Of a DNA stretch of 64,000 nucleotides, positions 23,443-34,438 are shown one piece after another (the stretch's first letter is position 1; the number at the start of each line of letters is the position of its first letter). A program made the position numbers and the translations under genes. The notes beneath the pieces were generated by a model, which worked only from the letters and a program-made list of their open reading frames with translations, did not search any database and was not told the origin of the DNA. The DNA comes from Zanthoxylum bungeanum (Eukaryota; Streptophyta; Magnoliopsida; Sapindales; Rutaceae): assembly GCA_019454045.1 (NCBI GenBank), contig SKCR01006518.1, positions 186,001 to 250,000 on the forward strand. Reading direction: 5' to 3'.

Positions 23443-24341
23443 CACTCACAGAGGAGTGCAGTGTTATCATACAGAAGAAGCTCCCTCCAAAACTGAAGGA
23501 TCCTGACAGCTTTACTATTTCGTGCACTATTGGGAATCAATATTTTAGTAAGACGCTATGTGATTTGGGTGCAAGTATAAATCACATGCTCTTATCCATC
23601 TACAAACAGTTCGGAATAGGTGAGGCAAAGCCAACCACAATCACATTGCAGCTAACAGATAGATCCATCACCTACCCGAGAGGAATAGTAGAGGATGTGT
23701 TGGTTAAGGTGGATAAATTTTACTTTCATGCGGACTTTCTTGTCATTGATATGGAAGATGATCATGTCGTTCCAATCATCATTGGAAGACCTTTCTTGGC
23801 AACAGGCAGAGCAATCATTGATGTGCAGAAAGATGAACTTAAAATGAGAGTTCAAGATGAAGAAGTCATCTTCAGTATTTTTCGAACAATGTCGAGCCCT
23901 CAAGGTGATGAAGAATGTCGCAGGATAGACATTGTAGAAAAATCAGCTGCAATAGATAATGACCATGCATTAGACGTGTCTCCATGTATTCAAACAAACC
24001 TACAGGGTGAACCAATAATCAAGCAGCCAAATAGCATAGTGCAGGCATGCAAAGAAGAATCTCGGTAACCAGAACTGAAACTGATTCCAAAACACCGCAA
24101 AAAGAGGAAATCAAGAGTCAGTGCTCACTTGAAGATGATCCATACAAAGCTAAAAAGGTGGTCGAACCAAGTTTGCCACATGTGCAGTCCAAAATTTCAA
24201 CTATTAGTAGACTATGGGGGACCATCCATGGATAAACTGCCACAGCCTGCCAAACTGTCTTTTTCATGTCATAACAACCGGTGGATACCAAAGAAGAAAG
24301 CACATGTGATTACCCGGTTTGCTACATTGAAGCCACCATGA
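23443..24341 (+). pseudogene. C protease and conserved C-terminal tail
   Basis: An aspartic protease-like domain holds TLCDLGASINHM (the Asp of the DSG-type site is in DLG), DRSITYPRGIVEDVLVKVD and PIIIGRPFLATGRA, up to a stop at 24068. In the next frame a tail continues to 24341: basic KHRKKRKSRV, then CSPKF, GGPSMDKLPQPAKLSFSCH, NRWIPKKK and TLKPP. The same tail ends the D ORF. Reverse transcriptase and integrase are missing between the two. The conserved tail has no function that I can name. Confidence 0.8.
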
Positions 24342-24372
24342 TCACTTGGGTGGTTGCGTCTGGCTGAAGACG

Positions 24373-24404
24373 TTAAACTTAGCGCTAGCGGGGAGGCAAC
24401 CCTT
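24373..24404 (+). promoter_or_regulatory. conserved AGCGCT...GGGAGGCAACCC motif in C
   Basis: TTAAACTTAGCGCTAGCG followed by GGGAGGCAACCC lies just after the last ORF. Upstream GGGTGGTTGC can pair with GGCAACCC. D (40175-40210) and A (54382-54415) have the same motif at the equivalent place, and I know a similar block after pol in other Athila elements. Confidence 0.65.
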
Positions 24405-24677
24405 GCATTTGTTTTATTTTTATTTTCTTTACTTTATTTTTATTTTATTGTGTGCTATTTGATAGTTTATTAGTTTGCATGTGTATTTATGCAGGTATTA
24501 GTACGACCCACACAACCCGCGTAACCAAATTCTGACCAGCATGAGTCTGATCAACTCCATGCAAGGTAGTGTTGTTCCTTACTTTTGTTTCTTTATGTTT
24601 ATCTTACATTGAGGACAATGCAAGTTTTAAGTTTGGGTGTGCATGTAGTGATAGTTCCTGTTGTTTATTTAAAAAAG

Positions 24678-24752
<75 letters not shown>

Positions 24753-25522
24753 CTAATAATGAATTATGTTTGCTTTAGATGAAATCTTAGAAACGATAAG
24801 TTCCCAATTGATTTTTATCTGATGTCTTGAGTAGGTGATCTAGGTTAGACTCGTAAGCACTTAACAATAGGTTTTTAGCAGTAGGAATCTAGGTAGTTGG
24901 TAAAGTGACTAGTTGAAGAAATTATTTGCCGATGAATGACCGTTTACTTAGATATCTATCTCAATATGCTAGTGTTATGATGTATGGAATGGTTAAAAAT
25001 AAAAGAAAAAATTTGAAAAAAAAAAAAAAAGTTAAACCACCTATAACCGAGAAGCGTGAAGCTACCCATGAGCGAGTGTTAGGATCACCATGAGGAGAAA
25101 TGCTACCTTAAAGGGTAGGTGTGTTGAAAAAAGGAAAAACAAAAAGGAAAAAATCATACCATACTGAGCAAAGAAAGACAATTACATAGTACTTTTGAGA
25201 TATCTAGGTTGGTTTGACCTTTCGAATCTCAATTTTTGAGACAAAATCATTGAGTTGGATTTTTTAGGAGTCGAGCTGTGAATGAACCTTTACACACACA
25301 TATTGTGAGTCTGACTTAGATGATTTATTCAAGAACTTGGATTTAAGTTGCATTGACTACTTTGAAGGTTCTCTGATTTCATTGGTAGGCATTCTTTGAG
25401 GACAATATCATGTGTAACTACTATAACTCTTTTATTTTATTTGCTTTTATTATTTTTTTGCATGATTGTGTGTGAATGACGTTTGTGGGTGTCGTTGCTG
25501 TAAGCCCTCACGAGACTATAAC
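24405..25522 (+). other. C 3' spacer
   Basis: Non-coding. Holds an AT microsatellite, an A-run near 25018, and CGAGAAGCGTGAAGCTACCC and CTACCTTAAAGGGTAGG, palindromic stretches kept in D (39470-39560, opposite strand). The conserved block next to the polypurine tract starts at ~25470 and is split by G. Confidence 0.7.
24679..24750. repeat. (AT)n microsatellite
   Basis: About 35 uninterrupted TA units. Confidence 0.98.
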
Positions 25523-27885
25523 TGATGGGGTTTTATACAGAATTACATGGTTAGCGCAGCGGAACGCGGAAAACAGATTTTTCTGATTTCAAAATTTTTT
25601 CTTAGAACAATTAAATAAACTTATTTATTTAATTAAAAAATACTTAAAATCTGAAATTTTAACCCAAGAAATCAAATTTCTATTAATTGCCGAATTACCC
25701 CAATATTTTACAATTTGATTATTTTGGTCCTAAAGTGTCAAATACATATTTAATTGATTCCAAATCAATCCCAAAATGATTTATACATGTCTAATACATG
25801 AAAAATATAATTTTCAACACAAATCCCTAATTTTTCTACAAATGCCGAGGGCACCCCTGAATTTCCATTAATTGCGATTTGGCCCCAAATATTCAAAACA
25901 TGTTAAAATCAAATCTAATCAATCCAAAATTTAATATACATCATATATACATCAAATTACATCACATATATGAAAAGCCCCAAAATTGGATTAGATTTAT
26001 AACCCTAATTTCACAAATTACACCAATTGCACAATTTACACTAAATTGATAAAATTCAACACTTTAATCAATCCAATACCACACCAATCAAGTCTCACCA
26101 TCATGAAACAACTCAAGAACAATTCTAGGTTAATTATGAATGGCTAAGCAACTCTAGAATGACAACTACACCATCAAATTACTTAAAGATTACTAAATGA
26201 ATAATTTCATTCAATCTTTAATTAATATACATGCTCATCTTTCAAACAAGTTTACAACCATTTAAATTACATACTTAAGGAGTAGAGAAAATTCTAAGCA
26301 TCACAAATTGAAGTCTAGATACATGGAAATAATTTCCTAGTTGAAGAAAGTTAAGAAAAACTTACCAATTCCAAGCTTTGATGAAGTTTTTTTCCTTCAC
26401 TTTTCTCTCAACCTTTTCTTTTGTAATTATTTTGTAACTTGAACTTGTGTTTGAAAAAATGAAACAAAACAATTTTGTTAAACATTTTCCAAAATGGCCG
26501 AATTACATAAATAAATAAAATAACAATTAATTTATTTTTGTTGCATTTCTATTAGTCCACATTTTACTTTAATAAAGTTAACACTTATCTTTAATAAAGT
26601 AAATACACAAATGGACCAATGAAAACAAGCCATTAAAAAGGCAAAATCATTACTTAAGATATTTATTTTATTACTCAATTTAATTATTTAACAATGAAAT
26701 AATTAAATAATAAATATAAATATCTTAAATATATGTATTATATTTACATTAAATATCTCAAATACATATATTAATGATATATGTCAAATATCACAATTTG
26801 ATATTTAATTAATGTGTATTTAATAATATCAAATATTAAATACAAATACATATTAATTCGTAAATGACGATTAGGTTCCGATTGCATGTATTTTTCGTTT
26901 AACCATTAAACGAGTTATAAATAATCAATATTATTCATAAAAGTTGCCATAGTGCTCTACAAGTATATTTCATTAGTGAGACTTCTAGATTCAGACATAT
27001 CCGTCACGAAATCAAATTTCGTGTCCATAATTCACCCACCCGTAAATTATGACGAACACGGATAAACTCTCTGAATCATACAGATCGAGGTCACTGCATA
27101 CGTATAATCCCTTCGTCACAGGTATCCGGATTATTCCAGAGATATAGATACAAACGTCAAATCTCTATAGATATAATCACGTCGACATTTCTTTTAGCAA
27201 TCTCATAATAACACTTAGAACTGATTTCTACAGTGTACCACAGACCCATAGATTTAACATATTGTTAATTCCATATTGAATATATATGCTTTGTACACAT
27301 AACTGACGGATCATTTCTTGATACACACATGATATCCTGAGCATCAGTCCACACCCAACGAACAAACGAATATATGATCTAAATAGATCGGTGACATGAC
27401 TGCCATCTAAGTGTGGAGGATAACTCATATATCCACAGTGGTATCTCAAGTCAAAGAATCAATATGCTCACCCAACCCGAGAAGATTCTTATTGACGTTG
27501 GTGTACCATCCATTAAGAATCTTTGGTGAGTCGTTCAGTGTTTATCAGCTATAAACACCTACACGTCTATACGAGTCTCCAAGACTCATGGTTCATTGAG
27601 AAACCATCGGAATCTAAGATTCCAATATACGACATGTACTAGTCTCAACTGGTTTACTTTACTGACCAAGTAGTGTAAACCTTGATCGGAAATACAACTC
27701 AATATCAGTTGTGACGCTTTTGCAATAGTATCATAACTAATCATTTTAAGGTCTGTTACGTCTTTACCATATATAAGAAGATGTTATATAAAAGAAACTG
27801 TTTATTTTATTCATAATAAAATATTACATTAGTATTTACAAGGAAATACATAATAAAATTGGCGCCCAGAGCACCAACCCTAACA
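25523..27885 (-). mobile_element. G: long solo LTR or LARD-like element
   Basis: TGATGGGG...CCTAACA with a perfect 5-bp duplication ATAAC (25518-25522, 27886-27890), inserted in the C 3' spacer. 2363 bp, no coding capacity. On the minus strand it begins TGTTAGGGTTGGTGC, matching the start of H (TGTTGGAGTCAGTGC). Both share a region around an ACATGTAC/TCGTATA stretch, also present at 60840-61165. The family is not one I can name with confidence; no primer site is visible, which favours a solo LTR. Confidence 0.75.
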
Positions 27886-28027
27886 ATAACTCGTCCACTA
27901 GGGCCGTCTAGGGGTTTAAAGGCTTGTTGCATACGCTAAATGCAATCGTGATCCATACGAAAGTAGCATAGTTAATTTTGTTACTTTTGTTTGTTTATTT
28001 TTATTTAGTTTTTATTTAGTCCTAGTT
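27886..28027 (+). other. C conserved 3' block, rest
   Basis: Continues the block cut by G, with GGGGTTTAAAGGCTTGTTGC and AAATGCAATCGTGATCC. It then breaks off at about 28027 into duplicated B1 reverse-transcriptase sequence before any polypurine tract or LTR. Confidence 0.8.
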
Positions 28028-28745
28028 AATTATCAAATGAGTCACCAAAAACAGTTATATCATCAATAAAGACCTCTAAACATTGTTCCACCATGTCACT
28101 AAATATGCTTAACATGCATCTTTGGAATGTTGCTGGTGCATTACAAAGTCCAAAAGTTATTTTCCTAAATGTTAATGTTCCAAAGGGACATGCGAATATG
28201 GTCTTTTCCTGGTCTTCTAAAGCAATGAGAATTTGATAATAACCTGAGTAACCATCAAGAAAGCAATAGTATGGATGTCCTGCCACTCTTTCCAAAATTT
28301 GGTCAAGAAATGGTAAAAAAAGATATTTTCTAGTGGTGTCATTTAATTTCCTATAGTCAATGCACATACGCCAACTAGATGGGATTCGAGTTGGAATTAA
28401 TTATTCTCTATCATTTTTACAACAGTTATTCCAGATTTTTTAGACACAACTTGTGTAGGACTTACCCACTTACTATCGGAGATAGGGTAGATAATGCCTA
28501 CATCAAGAAGTTTAAGGACTTATGTTTTTACCACTTCTTTCATATGAGGGTTTAACCTTATTTGGGGCTGATGATTTGTCCTAGCATTATCTTCTAAATG
28601 TATTCTATGTGTGCAGATCAATGGATTAATGCATTTTATGTCTTTTAAAGTCCATCCAATTGTCAGTTTATGTTCTCTTAATATATTTAACAACTTACCT
28701 TCTTGATTACTTGTGAGGGAAGAAGAAATTACCACAGGATAAGTT
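28028..28745 (-). pseudogene. B1 reverse transcriptase N-terminal part
   Basis: Minus strand: SLTSNQEGKLLNILREHK, IGWTLKDIKCI, LNPHMKEVVK, then MCIDYRKLNDTTRK, HPYYCFLDGYSGYYQI, FGLCNAPATFQRCM and VFIDDITVFG (the DD of the YxDD-type site appears as IDD). Stops and shifts occur around 28368-28520. The part 28028-28278 repeats 20323-20563, so RT is split around C with a shared segment. Confidence 0.85.
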
Positions 28746-29512
28746 TGTTCATCTCAAAGAAATGCATACTTCAATCCTTATGGCAAAGTCTTTAACTCCA
28801 ATTTGAGTGCTTCCACATGTTTTTCTTCTTCCAATATTTCAAGTTCCTCCAAATTCTATTTTTCTCCATCGTTTTCCAGTACCAGTGTAGAATCGAGTAA
28901 AAAATCATTAGGAGTATTCGAATTTAATTACGTACTTGATTCAAGAAAATTAGCAGTATAAATTTTCATGGGATCAGATAAACTCCCCTGAATATGTTCC
29001 TCCAAAATTGGTTCAATCAGCTTCATGCTCTCGTTTTCACTGTCATCATCATATGGTTGTTTGTACATGTTAAAAATATTAAGCTCCAACATCATATTGC
29101 CAAAGGATAAATTCATGATTTCATTCATGCAATTAATTAAAGCATTAGTTGTTGCTAAAAATGGGAGACCAGGTATTACATGAATTGGCTTATAACTGTC
29201 TGCTATAGGTTGTGTTTCCAAGACAATAAAATCCACATGATATATGAATTTATCAACTTGTAATAACATGTTTTAAATAATTCCTTTCGATATCTTGACT
29301 AATCTATCGACAAGTAAAAGAGTAGTTGATGTTGGTTTTAACTCACCAATATTAAGTTGTTGGTAAACCGAAAATGGAATCAACTTGACAGTGGCTCCAA
29401 GATCAAGCAAAACATGTTCAATTTTTTGATTTCCAATCATAAATGAAATAGTTGGACAACTAGGGTCCTTGTATTTTAATGCATTATTGGTTGAGAGAAT
29501 GAAACTTACTGT
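28746..29512 (-). pseudogene. B1 protease region
   Basis: Minus strand contains HVLLDLGATVKLIPFSVYQQ (aspartic protease DLGA site), DRLVKISKGII, a stop, then MLLQVDKFIYHVDFIVLE and PGLPFLATTNALINC. Collinear with the A (56009-56284) and C proteases. Inactive because of stops. Confidence 0.8.
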
Positions 29513-30463
29513 TCAGCTAGAAAAAATTTCTTTCTTACTTGATGTTTTTTTAACGGTGCACAAGTCTTTCAGAAATTTGACATAAGATGGTATCTGTTGG
29601 ATGACATGTAACAAATGAATTTTGACCTTTACATGTTTGAATATTTCATATATCTCTAGGGAATGGTTCAATTTCTTTGTTTTTAATACTTGAGGAAATG
29701 AAGGTGCATGAGAAAAATTATTATCATCAACGATAGGTAATGGTTCATCAACCCATTTCTTACCTTCTGAATCTGATTTATTTTCAGCTTCGCGAGGTTC
29801 AAGAATTGGTATGTGGATGACCTTACCACTACGAAGAGTAATAACATATTTGACTTGGTCTATGTGTTGACTACCAGAACTACCATTGTGAGGATTTTGA
29901 TGACTCTTGGGGTTTGGCTGTGGTTGTGCAAGGAAATTTCCTTTCTCATTAATGGTCAATGCAGATGTGATTTTGGAGAAAGTATCTTTCAGATCAATCA
30001 ATGTTTGCACATTTTGGTTATTGATGGCTTCCTGTTTTTCAATGAATGCATGCAAGGTATCCTCAAGGGTTTTCTTAGGTGGTGGGACATATGGTGCATA
30101 ATTCTGGGAATTTTAGAAATTCTGGTGTACCTGGGGAGGTTGTTGCGACAGTTGTTCTTGGTTATCATTCCTCCAATTGAAGTTTGGATGGTTTCTCCAA
30201 CCAGAATTGTAGGTTTGGGAGTATAGGTTTGGATTTGATCTCTTGAAATTGTTTATGGAACTGACTTGGTCAGGGAGACATTCTTGCAGGGCTGGCAAGG
30301 TTGGGCAAACTTTTGTGACGTGTTCATATGAATTACAGATTTGACAAGCGACTTCTTGGATAGACTTGATATGATCACTCTTCCTCATTTCCAATGTCTC
30401 AACTTTTTTAGCTAGAGATGCATACTTAGCAGAAAGATCATGGTCTTCCCTAAGGTTAAACAT
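29513..30463 (-). pseudogene. B1 gag C-terminal half
   Basis: Minus strand from 30463: a coiled-coil-like start, then a CCHC zinc knuckle CQICNSYEHVTKVC (C-x2-C-x4-H-x4-C), Asn/Gln-rich spacer, then YVITLRSGKVIH (the gag-pro junction signature, compare AITLKSGTEI in A) and a Lys-rich end. A stop near 30110 splits it. H interrupts the gene at 30464. Confidence 0.8.
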
Positions 30464-32090
30464 GTTGGAGTCAGTGCTTGGAGCGCCAATCTGGATAATG
30501 TATAGTACATTATATTTTATTATTTATTAATAAAATAACTACATTTTTCATTTCAAACCTTATTAATGGTATTGTCATTATGCATATTAGATTGATGTAT
30601 AAATATGCTAAGAATGACATCAACCTTAGAATAATCATGTAGTAATATTGGAAAATAGGTGGTCTGACAATGAGATAAGTATTACTATTATAAATTATTC
30701 TTAAATTTTGTATATATATATTCATAGTCGTTGGTTTTGGAATACGGTCGAATTCCTATGACCTAGAAGACTAGCACATGTCGTATATTGAAATTGGAGT
30801 TTCAATGGTTTAACCTGATGTACCATGAGCTTTGGAAGCTCATATAGACATGTGGGTATTGGTTGAACCGAATACTGAATAACTCACAGGTGATTCCTAA
30901 TAGTTGGAAGTACACACCACCGTCAATAGGAATCTCCTCGAGTCGAGTATCATATGTGATCATTTGACTATAGGATAACATTGATTTTGTGTGAGATCCT
31001 CCACACTTTGATGCCATGTATGTCAAAAACCTTTCATGGTATAGCCTCTAGACATTCGTTGGGTGTTGACCAATGCACTCAGTAATCAAGTACGAGTCAA
31101 GATAGAATTTGTCGACCCGTATGTGTACCATAAGGGGTTTAGGTATCCATGTGAGTAAGTCACGATTCTTAAGACTTTGGCCAAATCCGATCACCTAGGG
31201 TGGATCACATCAGTTATAAAGAATCGTGGACATGTTGACATGAGATATGCGCCTTTGGAAACTTGACGGTGTATTCTATGTTTCCTAAGCGCAACTCGAA
31301 TAGCCTACGACGGAAGGATTGTTAAAAATATGTGATGTCCTCGACTTGTATAGTTCAGAAAGGTCGTTCGTGTTCTTCGTGAATTTGGAGGTGGCTGAAT
31401 TGCGTACATATTAGTTAGGCTTATATGACGAACGTGTCTGAACTTAGAGTCCCAATATGAAGTATACTCGTTGAGCACTTGGGTAGCTGATTAATTTTTG
31501 ATAAAAGATAATATTTAATATTATAATTATCAACTAAGATAATCAAGTATTATTGGATAACATTGATTTTTACTTTGACCTAATTGGATTAATTGGATTA
31601 ATTCAATAATTACACAAGAGTTTAATTGTAAAATCATAATTATCTCTACAATTTGAGGATATTATGGTAATTATAAGTATGTAATAATATATAGTTTTGA
31701 CTTGATTTAATTGGATTAAATCAAAATGGCAAACATTGAACTAATCAATTTCCTAATCCTTGTCTTGATTTAATTGGATTAAATCATAGTGGTAGACAAT
31801 GGAGATTAGTCACACCTAATTATACATATTTGGACAAATTAGATTAAGCCCACCTAAAAATTGATTACAACTTTTATTAATTAAAAATTACCTAAGTTTT
31901 GCTATAAATATCAAGTTTTAGGAAGGTTTTAATTAAGCAAAGCAAAAGCTTGAGAAAGCTAAATACAAACAAGTATTAGAGAAATTAGCCTAAGTTAGAG
32001 AAATGTTTAAAGAAGATTTGTGAGGTCTCTATAATATTTCATATAAGAGAAATCAAGATTGGATCTTTAGGTGAAGCTTGCTAGCATTGG
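30464..32090 (+). mobile_element. H: partial LTR-like element related to G
   Basis: Begins TGTTGGAGTCAGTGC exactly where the B1 gag frame breaks. Plus orientation, opposite to G. It shares with G and 60840-61165 a region around GCACATGTCGTATA (30774). No ORF. The right end near 32090 lacks a clean CA terminus and I cannot pair the left flank AAACA, so the end is probably deleted. A short duplication CAAGATTGGATCTTTA occurs at 32052 and 32094. Confidence 0.65.
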
Positions 32091-32793
32091 ATTCAAGATT
32101 GGATCTTTATGTGTTCTAAGTAATCTAGTGCATTTTCGAGATTTTTGTCCATAAATTCACTTTTACACATTATTTCCACTTCTTGTCTACCTTGGGGTGT
32201 TAAACCTTCGTAGAAGTAGGCTACCAGCCTCCGTGTTTCAAACTCGTGATGTGGACAAACATTCAACATTTCTTTGAATCTATCACAACATTGGTAAAGT
32301 GTTTTCCCCGACTCTTGTGTGAAAGTTATGTTTCTTCTCTTAAAGGAGTTTGTCTTGTGAGTGGGAAATAATTTTTTCAGAAATTGTTCTTGCAAATCAT
32401 CACATGTTCCGATGGATCCTAACCTAAGGTTCTGCAGACAAATTTTAGCTTTATCTTTTAAAGAAAAGGGAAAAAACTTTAATCGAATTATATTCATGCT
32501 GCAATTTTGGTATGTGCAAGTGTTACATACCTCTTCAAATTCCCTTAAGTGCTTATAAGAGTTTTCTGATTCTAGACCGTGGAATTTGGATAAAAGTTGG
32601 ATGACACATGATTTAAAATTGAAACATAATGCATCTGGGGGAAAATAATGCAGGATGGTGATCATGTCCTAGCGGGATTCATGTGTCTGAGTGTCATAGG
32701 ATGATTAAGATCGCCATGCTGAGACTCGTTCTCTTCCTGATCAACTAGATTTTTAACTCGGACAAATGGATTTTCAATTTGGTTCTCGGCCAT
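32091..32793 (-). pseudogene. B1 gag N-terminal half
   Basis: Start ATG at 32793 (MAENQIENPFVRVKNLVDQ). After a one-base shift in a C run near 32645 it continues CFNFKSCVIQLLSKFHGLES, HLREFEEVCNTC, FFPFSLKDKAKICLQNL, MLNVCPHHEFETRRLVAYFYEGL: the standard Athila gag core. Ends at the H insertion. Confidence 0.85.
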
Positions 32794-33361
32794 TTTGACT
32801 GACAGTGAAGGTGATGGACTATCTCTTTAATCTACTACTAGATGATCGAGACCAATGTCTCATGCAACTTAAATTTAGACTATATGCTAAAATTTAAAAA
32901 TACAATACTTACAAAAATGAAAAAAATAAACAAGTGGGAAAAAATAAAAAGAAAAGAAAAACATGTAAAGAAAATACAGAGCATTGATTAGATCTAAAAA
33001 CGCTATCTAATTCTTGTTAATACATATCTCAATTGAATTTCTCGTTCAACTGGGGATGGTTCAAGAAATTCTTTGTCAAAATGCAAACTCCATTTTAAAT
33101 GATTTTTATGTCTCGTGTAACCTTGAAGAATTAAGTACATGATCTGTCTGTATGTGGGATGTCTGGGTTTAGGATTCATTTATGATAAATCAGGACATTT
33201 TGGATCACACAAATGCAAAGAAGAAAGAAAATGAGATGCAGAAAATATTAAAAAAAAAAAAAACAAAGGGAATACAAAAGAAAAGAAAAAAATAAAAAAG
33301 AAGTGGAAAAAAATAAAAAATAAAAAGAAAGAAAAATTATTATTCTATCTACTAAATTATA
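32794..33361 (-). other. B1 untranslated leader
   Basis: Between primer site and gag start, purine-rich with long A runs on the plus strand (33249-33350). No ORF. Confidence 0.7.
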
Positions 33362-33380
33362 TTCCCCGGCAATGACGTTA
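33362..33380 (-). promoter_or_regulatory. B1 primer binding site, decayed tRNA-Asp type
   Basis: Minus strand TTAACGTCATTGCCGGGGA, compared with the intact TGGCGCCGTTGCCGGGGA of A and D. Confidence 0.8.
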
Positions 33381-33386
33381 AAAACT

Positions 33387-34438
33387 TGACACACTCACAA
33401 AGTGGTTTTTTTAATCCAAAGTATAAGAGCGTCGAAGTAATAAAATAACCCGGTAAGACCGGGTTCGATCCACAAAGAATAGATTTAACATAATAAAATA
33501 ATAATTTGGGTGAAAAGAAAAAGATTGAATTGTTTGAGTGATTGAAAATTTTAAATTAAACTGCAACAAGAAAATAAAATGTTGGGGCCATGTGATCCAC
33601 TTTTAATGTTTCAAATTTATAAATCTTACTTTTTATAATATATAAATTGTTATTATTACTCAATTAATTTCTTTCAGGAATTAATTATGTCAAAATATTT
33701 AAAACTAGCCATAAAGGCGGTGATAGCTTTTGTCTATAACAAGTCCAATTAGGTACTCAATTATGCCAAATAAATAAAACTAGCCATATAGGCGGTAACA
33801 AAGTTTATCAATAATTAATCCAGATTTAAATTAAATATTAATTATTAGATTACAATTTATATATTATAATATAAATAAGATTAATATAAACTTTTATATT
33901 AAAAGCTTCACCATTACCTCAGCAGGGGTGAAACTACTCATAATTTGAATAAAAATATTCATAATTTTATTACTGGAAGAAAAAATTACAAAAAAAACTT
34001 ACAAAATTAAAACACATAAAAGCTGGATCCATTTATAAATTTTCAAAGTGAAATTGCGTAAAGGAAACTGAGTAAATAAGGTGCTGAGCACCTCGATTTG
34101 TAGAGGTGCTGAACACCTCTTTACATTTGCAATTGCATGTGATGGAGGGTTCAATCCAACGAAAGGTGGATGGTGACCTTCCACCAAAATTATTTAATTA
34201 TTTTTTTATTTGACTTGACTTTAATAATTACATATAACACACTTTGGATTTTTCATCAATTTCAACTTTGAAAACTTTAGAACTAGAAAATCTTGTCAAC
34301 AGTAAAGATGTGGATATTTGCGTCTTCTTTCATCTGGAACTCGAATCGCCTCAATCCGATATCGGAGAAAAAAATTATGGCCAAAATATGAATATTACGC
34401 AAGCTTGGAATTTCCGAATTTGTACACTGTTAGGATGC
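33387..34438 (-). repeat. B1 5' LTR, truncated by E
   Basis: TGACACACTC to TTAGGATGC; the sequence then breaks where the 3' LTR continues CATTTTAAATTCC. It holds two palindromes (AGGTGCTGAGCACCT and GAGGTGCTGAACACCTC, 34080-34119) around a decayed TATA, and hairpin units near 33705 and 33779. CCGGGTTCGATCC at 33459-33471 equals the tRNA-Asp T-arm sequence. Confidence 0.85.

Larger units (their letters stand above)
20564..28027 (+). mobile_element. Athila-like element C, 3'-truncated, gag-protease only
   Basis: Plus orientation. 5' LTR 20564-21828 begins TGATAAGTGC and ends TCACAACA; a tRNA-Asp primer site follows. It encodes gag and protease, then a conserved tail shared with D, and no reverse transcriptase or integrase. 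The 3' spacer is interrupted by G. The element stops at about 28027 inside the conserved block before the polypurine tract; the 3' LTR is absent. It is flanked by a ~245-bp duplication of the B1 target. Same LTR family type as D, in opposite orientation. Confidence 0.85.
2478..34438 (-). mobile_element. Athila-lineage retrotransposon B1, heavily nested
   Basis: B1 has its 3' LTR at 2478-3765 and its 5' LTR at 33387-34438 (right end cut by E). From right to left it holds a decayed tRNA-Asp primer site, gag, protease, reverse transcriptase, RNase H, integrase, a cysteine-rich ORF and a LOG ORF, all on the minus strand. The two LTRs share features absent from B2, such as TGTTGGGGCCATG. Insertions inside B1 are the 5673-9059 hAT, B2, C with G, and H. 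Every reading frame is broken by stops and frameshifts, so it is an old copy. With insertions removed it is about 12-13 kb. Confidence 0.85.

Noticed and set aside
33440..33475. Possible tRNA gene, because of a T-arm-like CCGGGTTCGATCC
   Set aside because: No acceptor, D or anticodon arms around it. It is part of the B1 LTR; better explained as a U5 motif.
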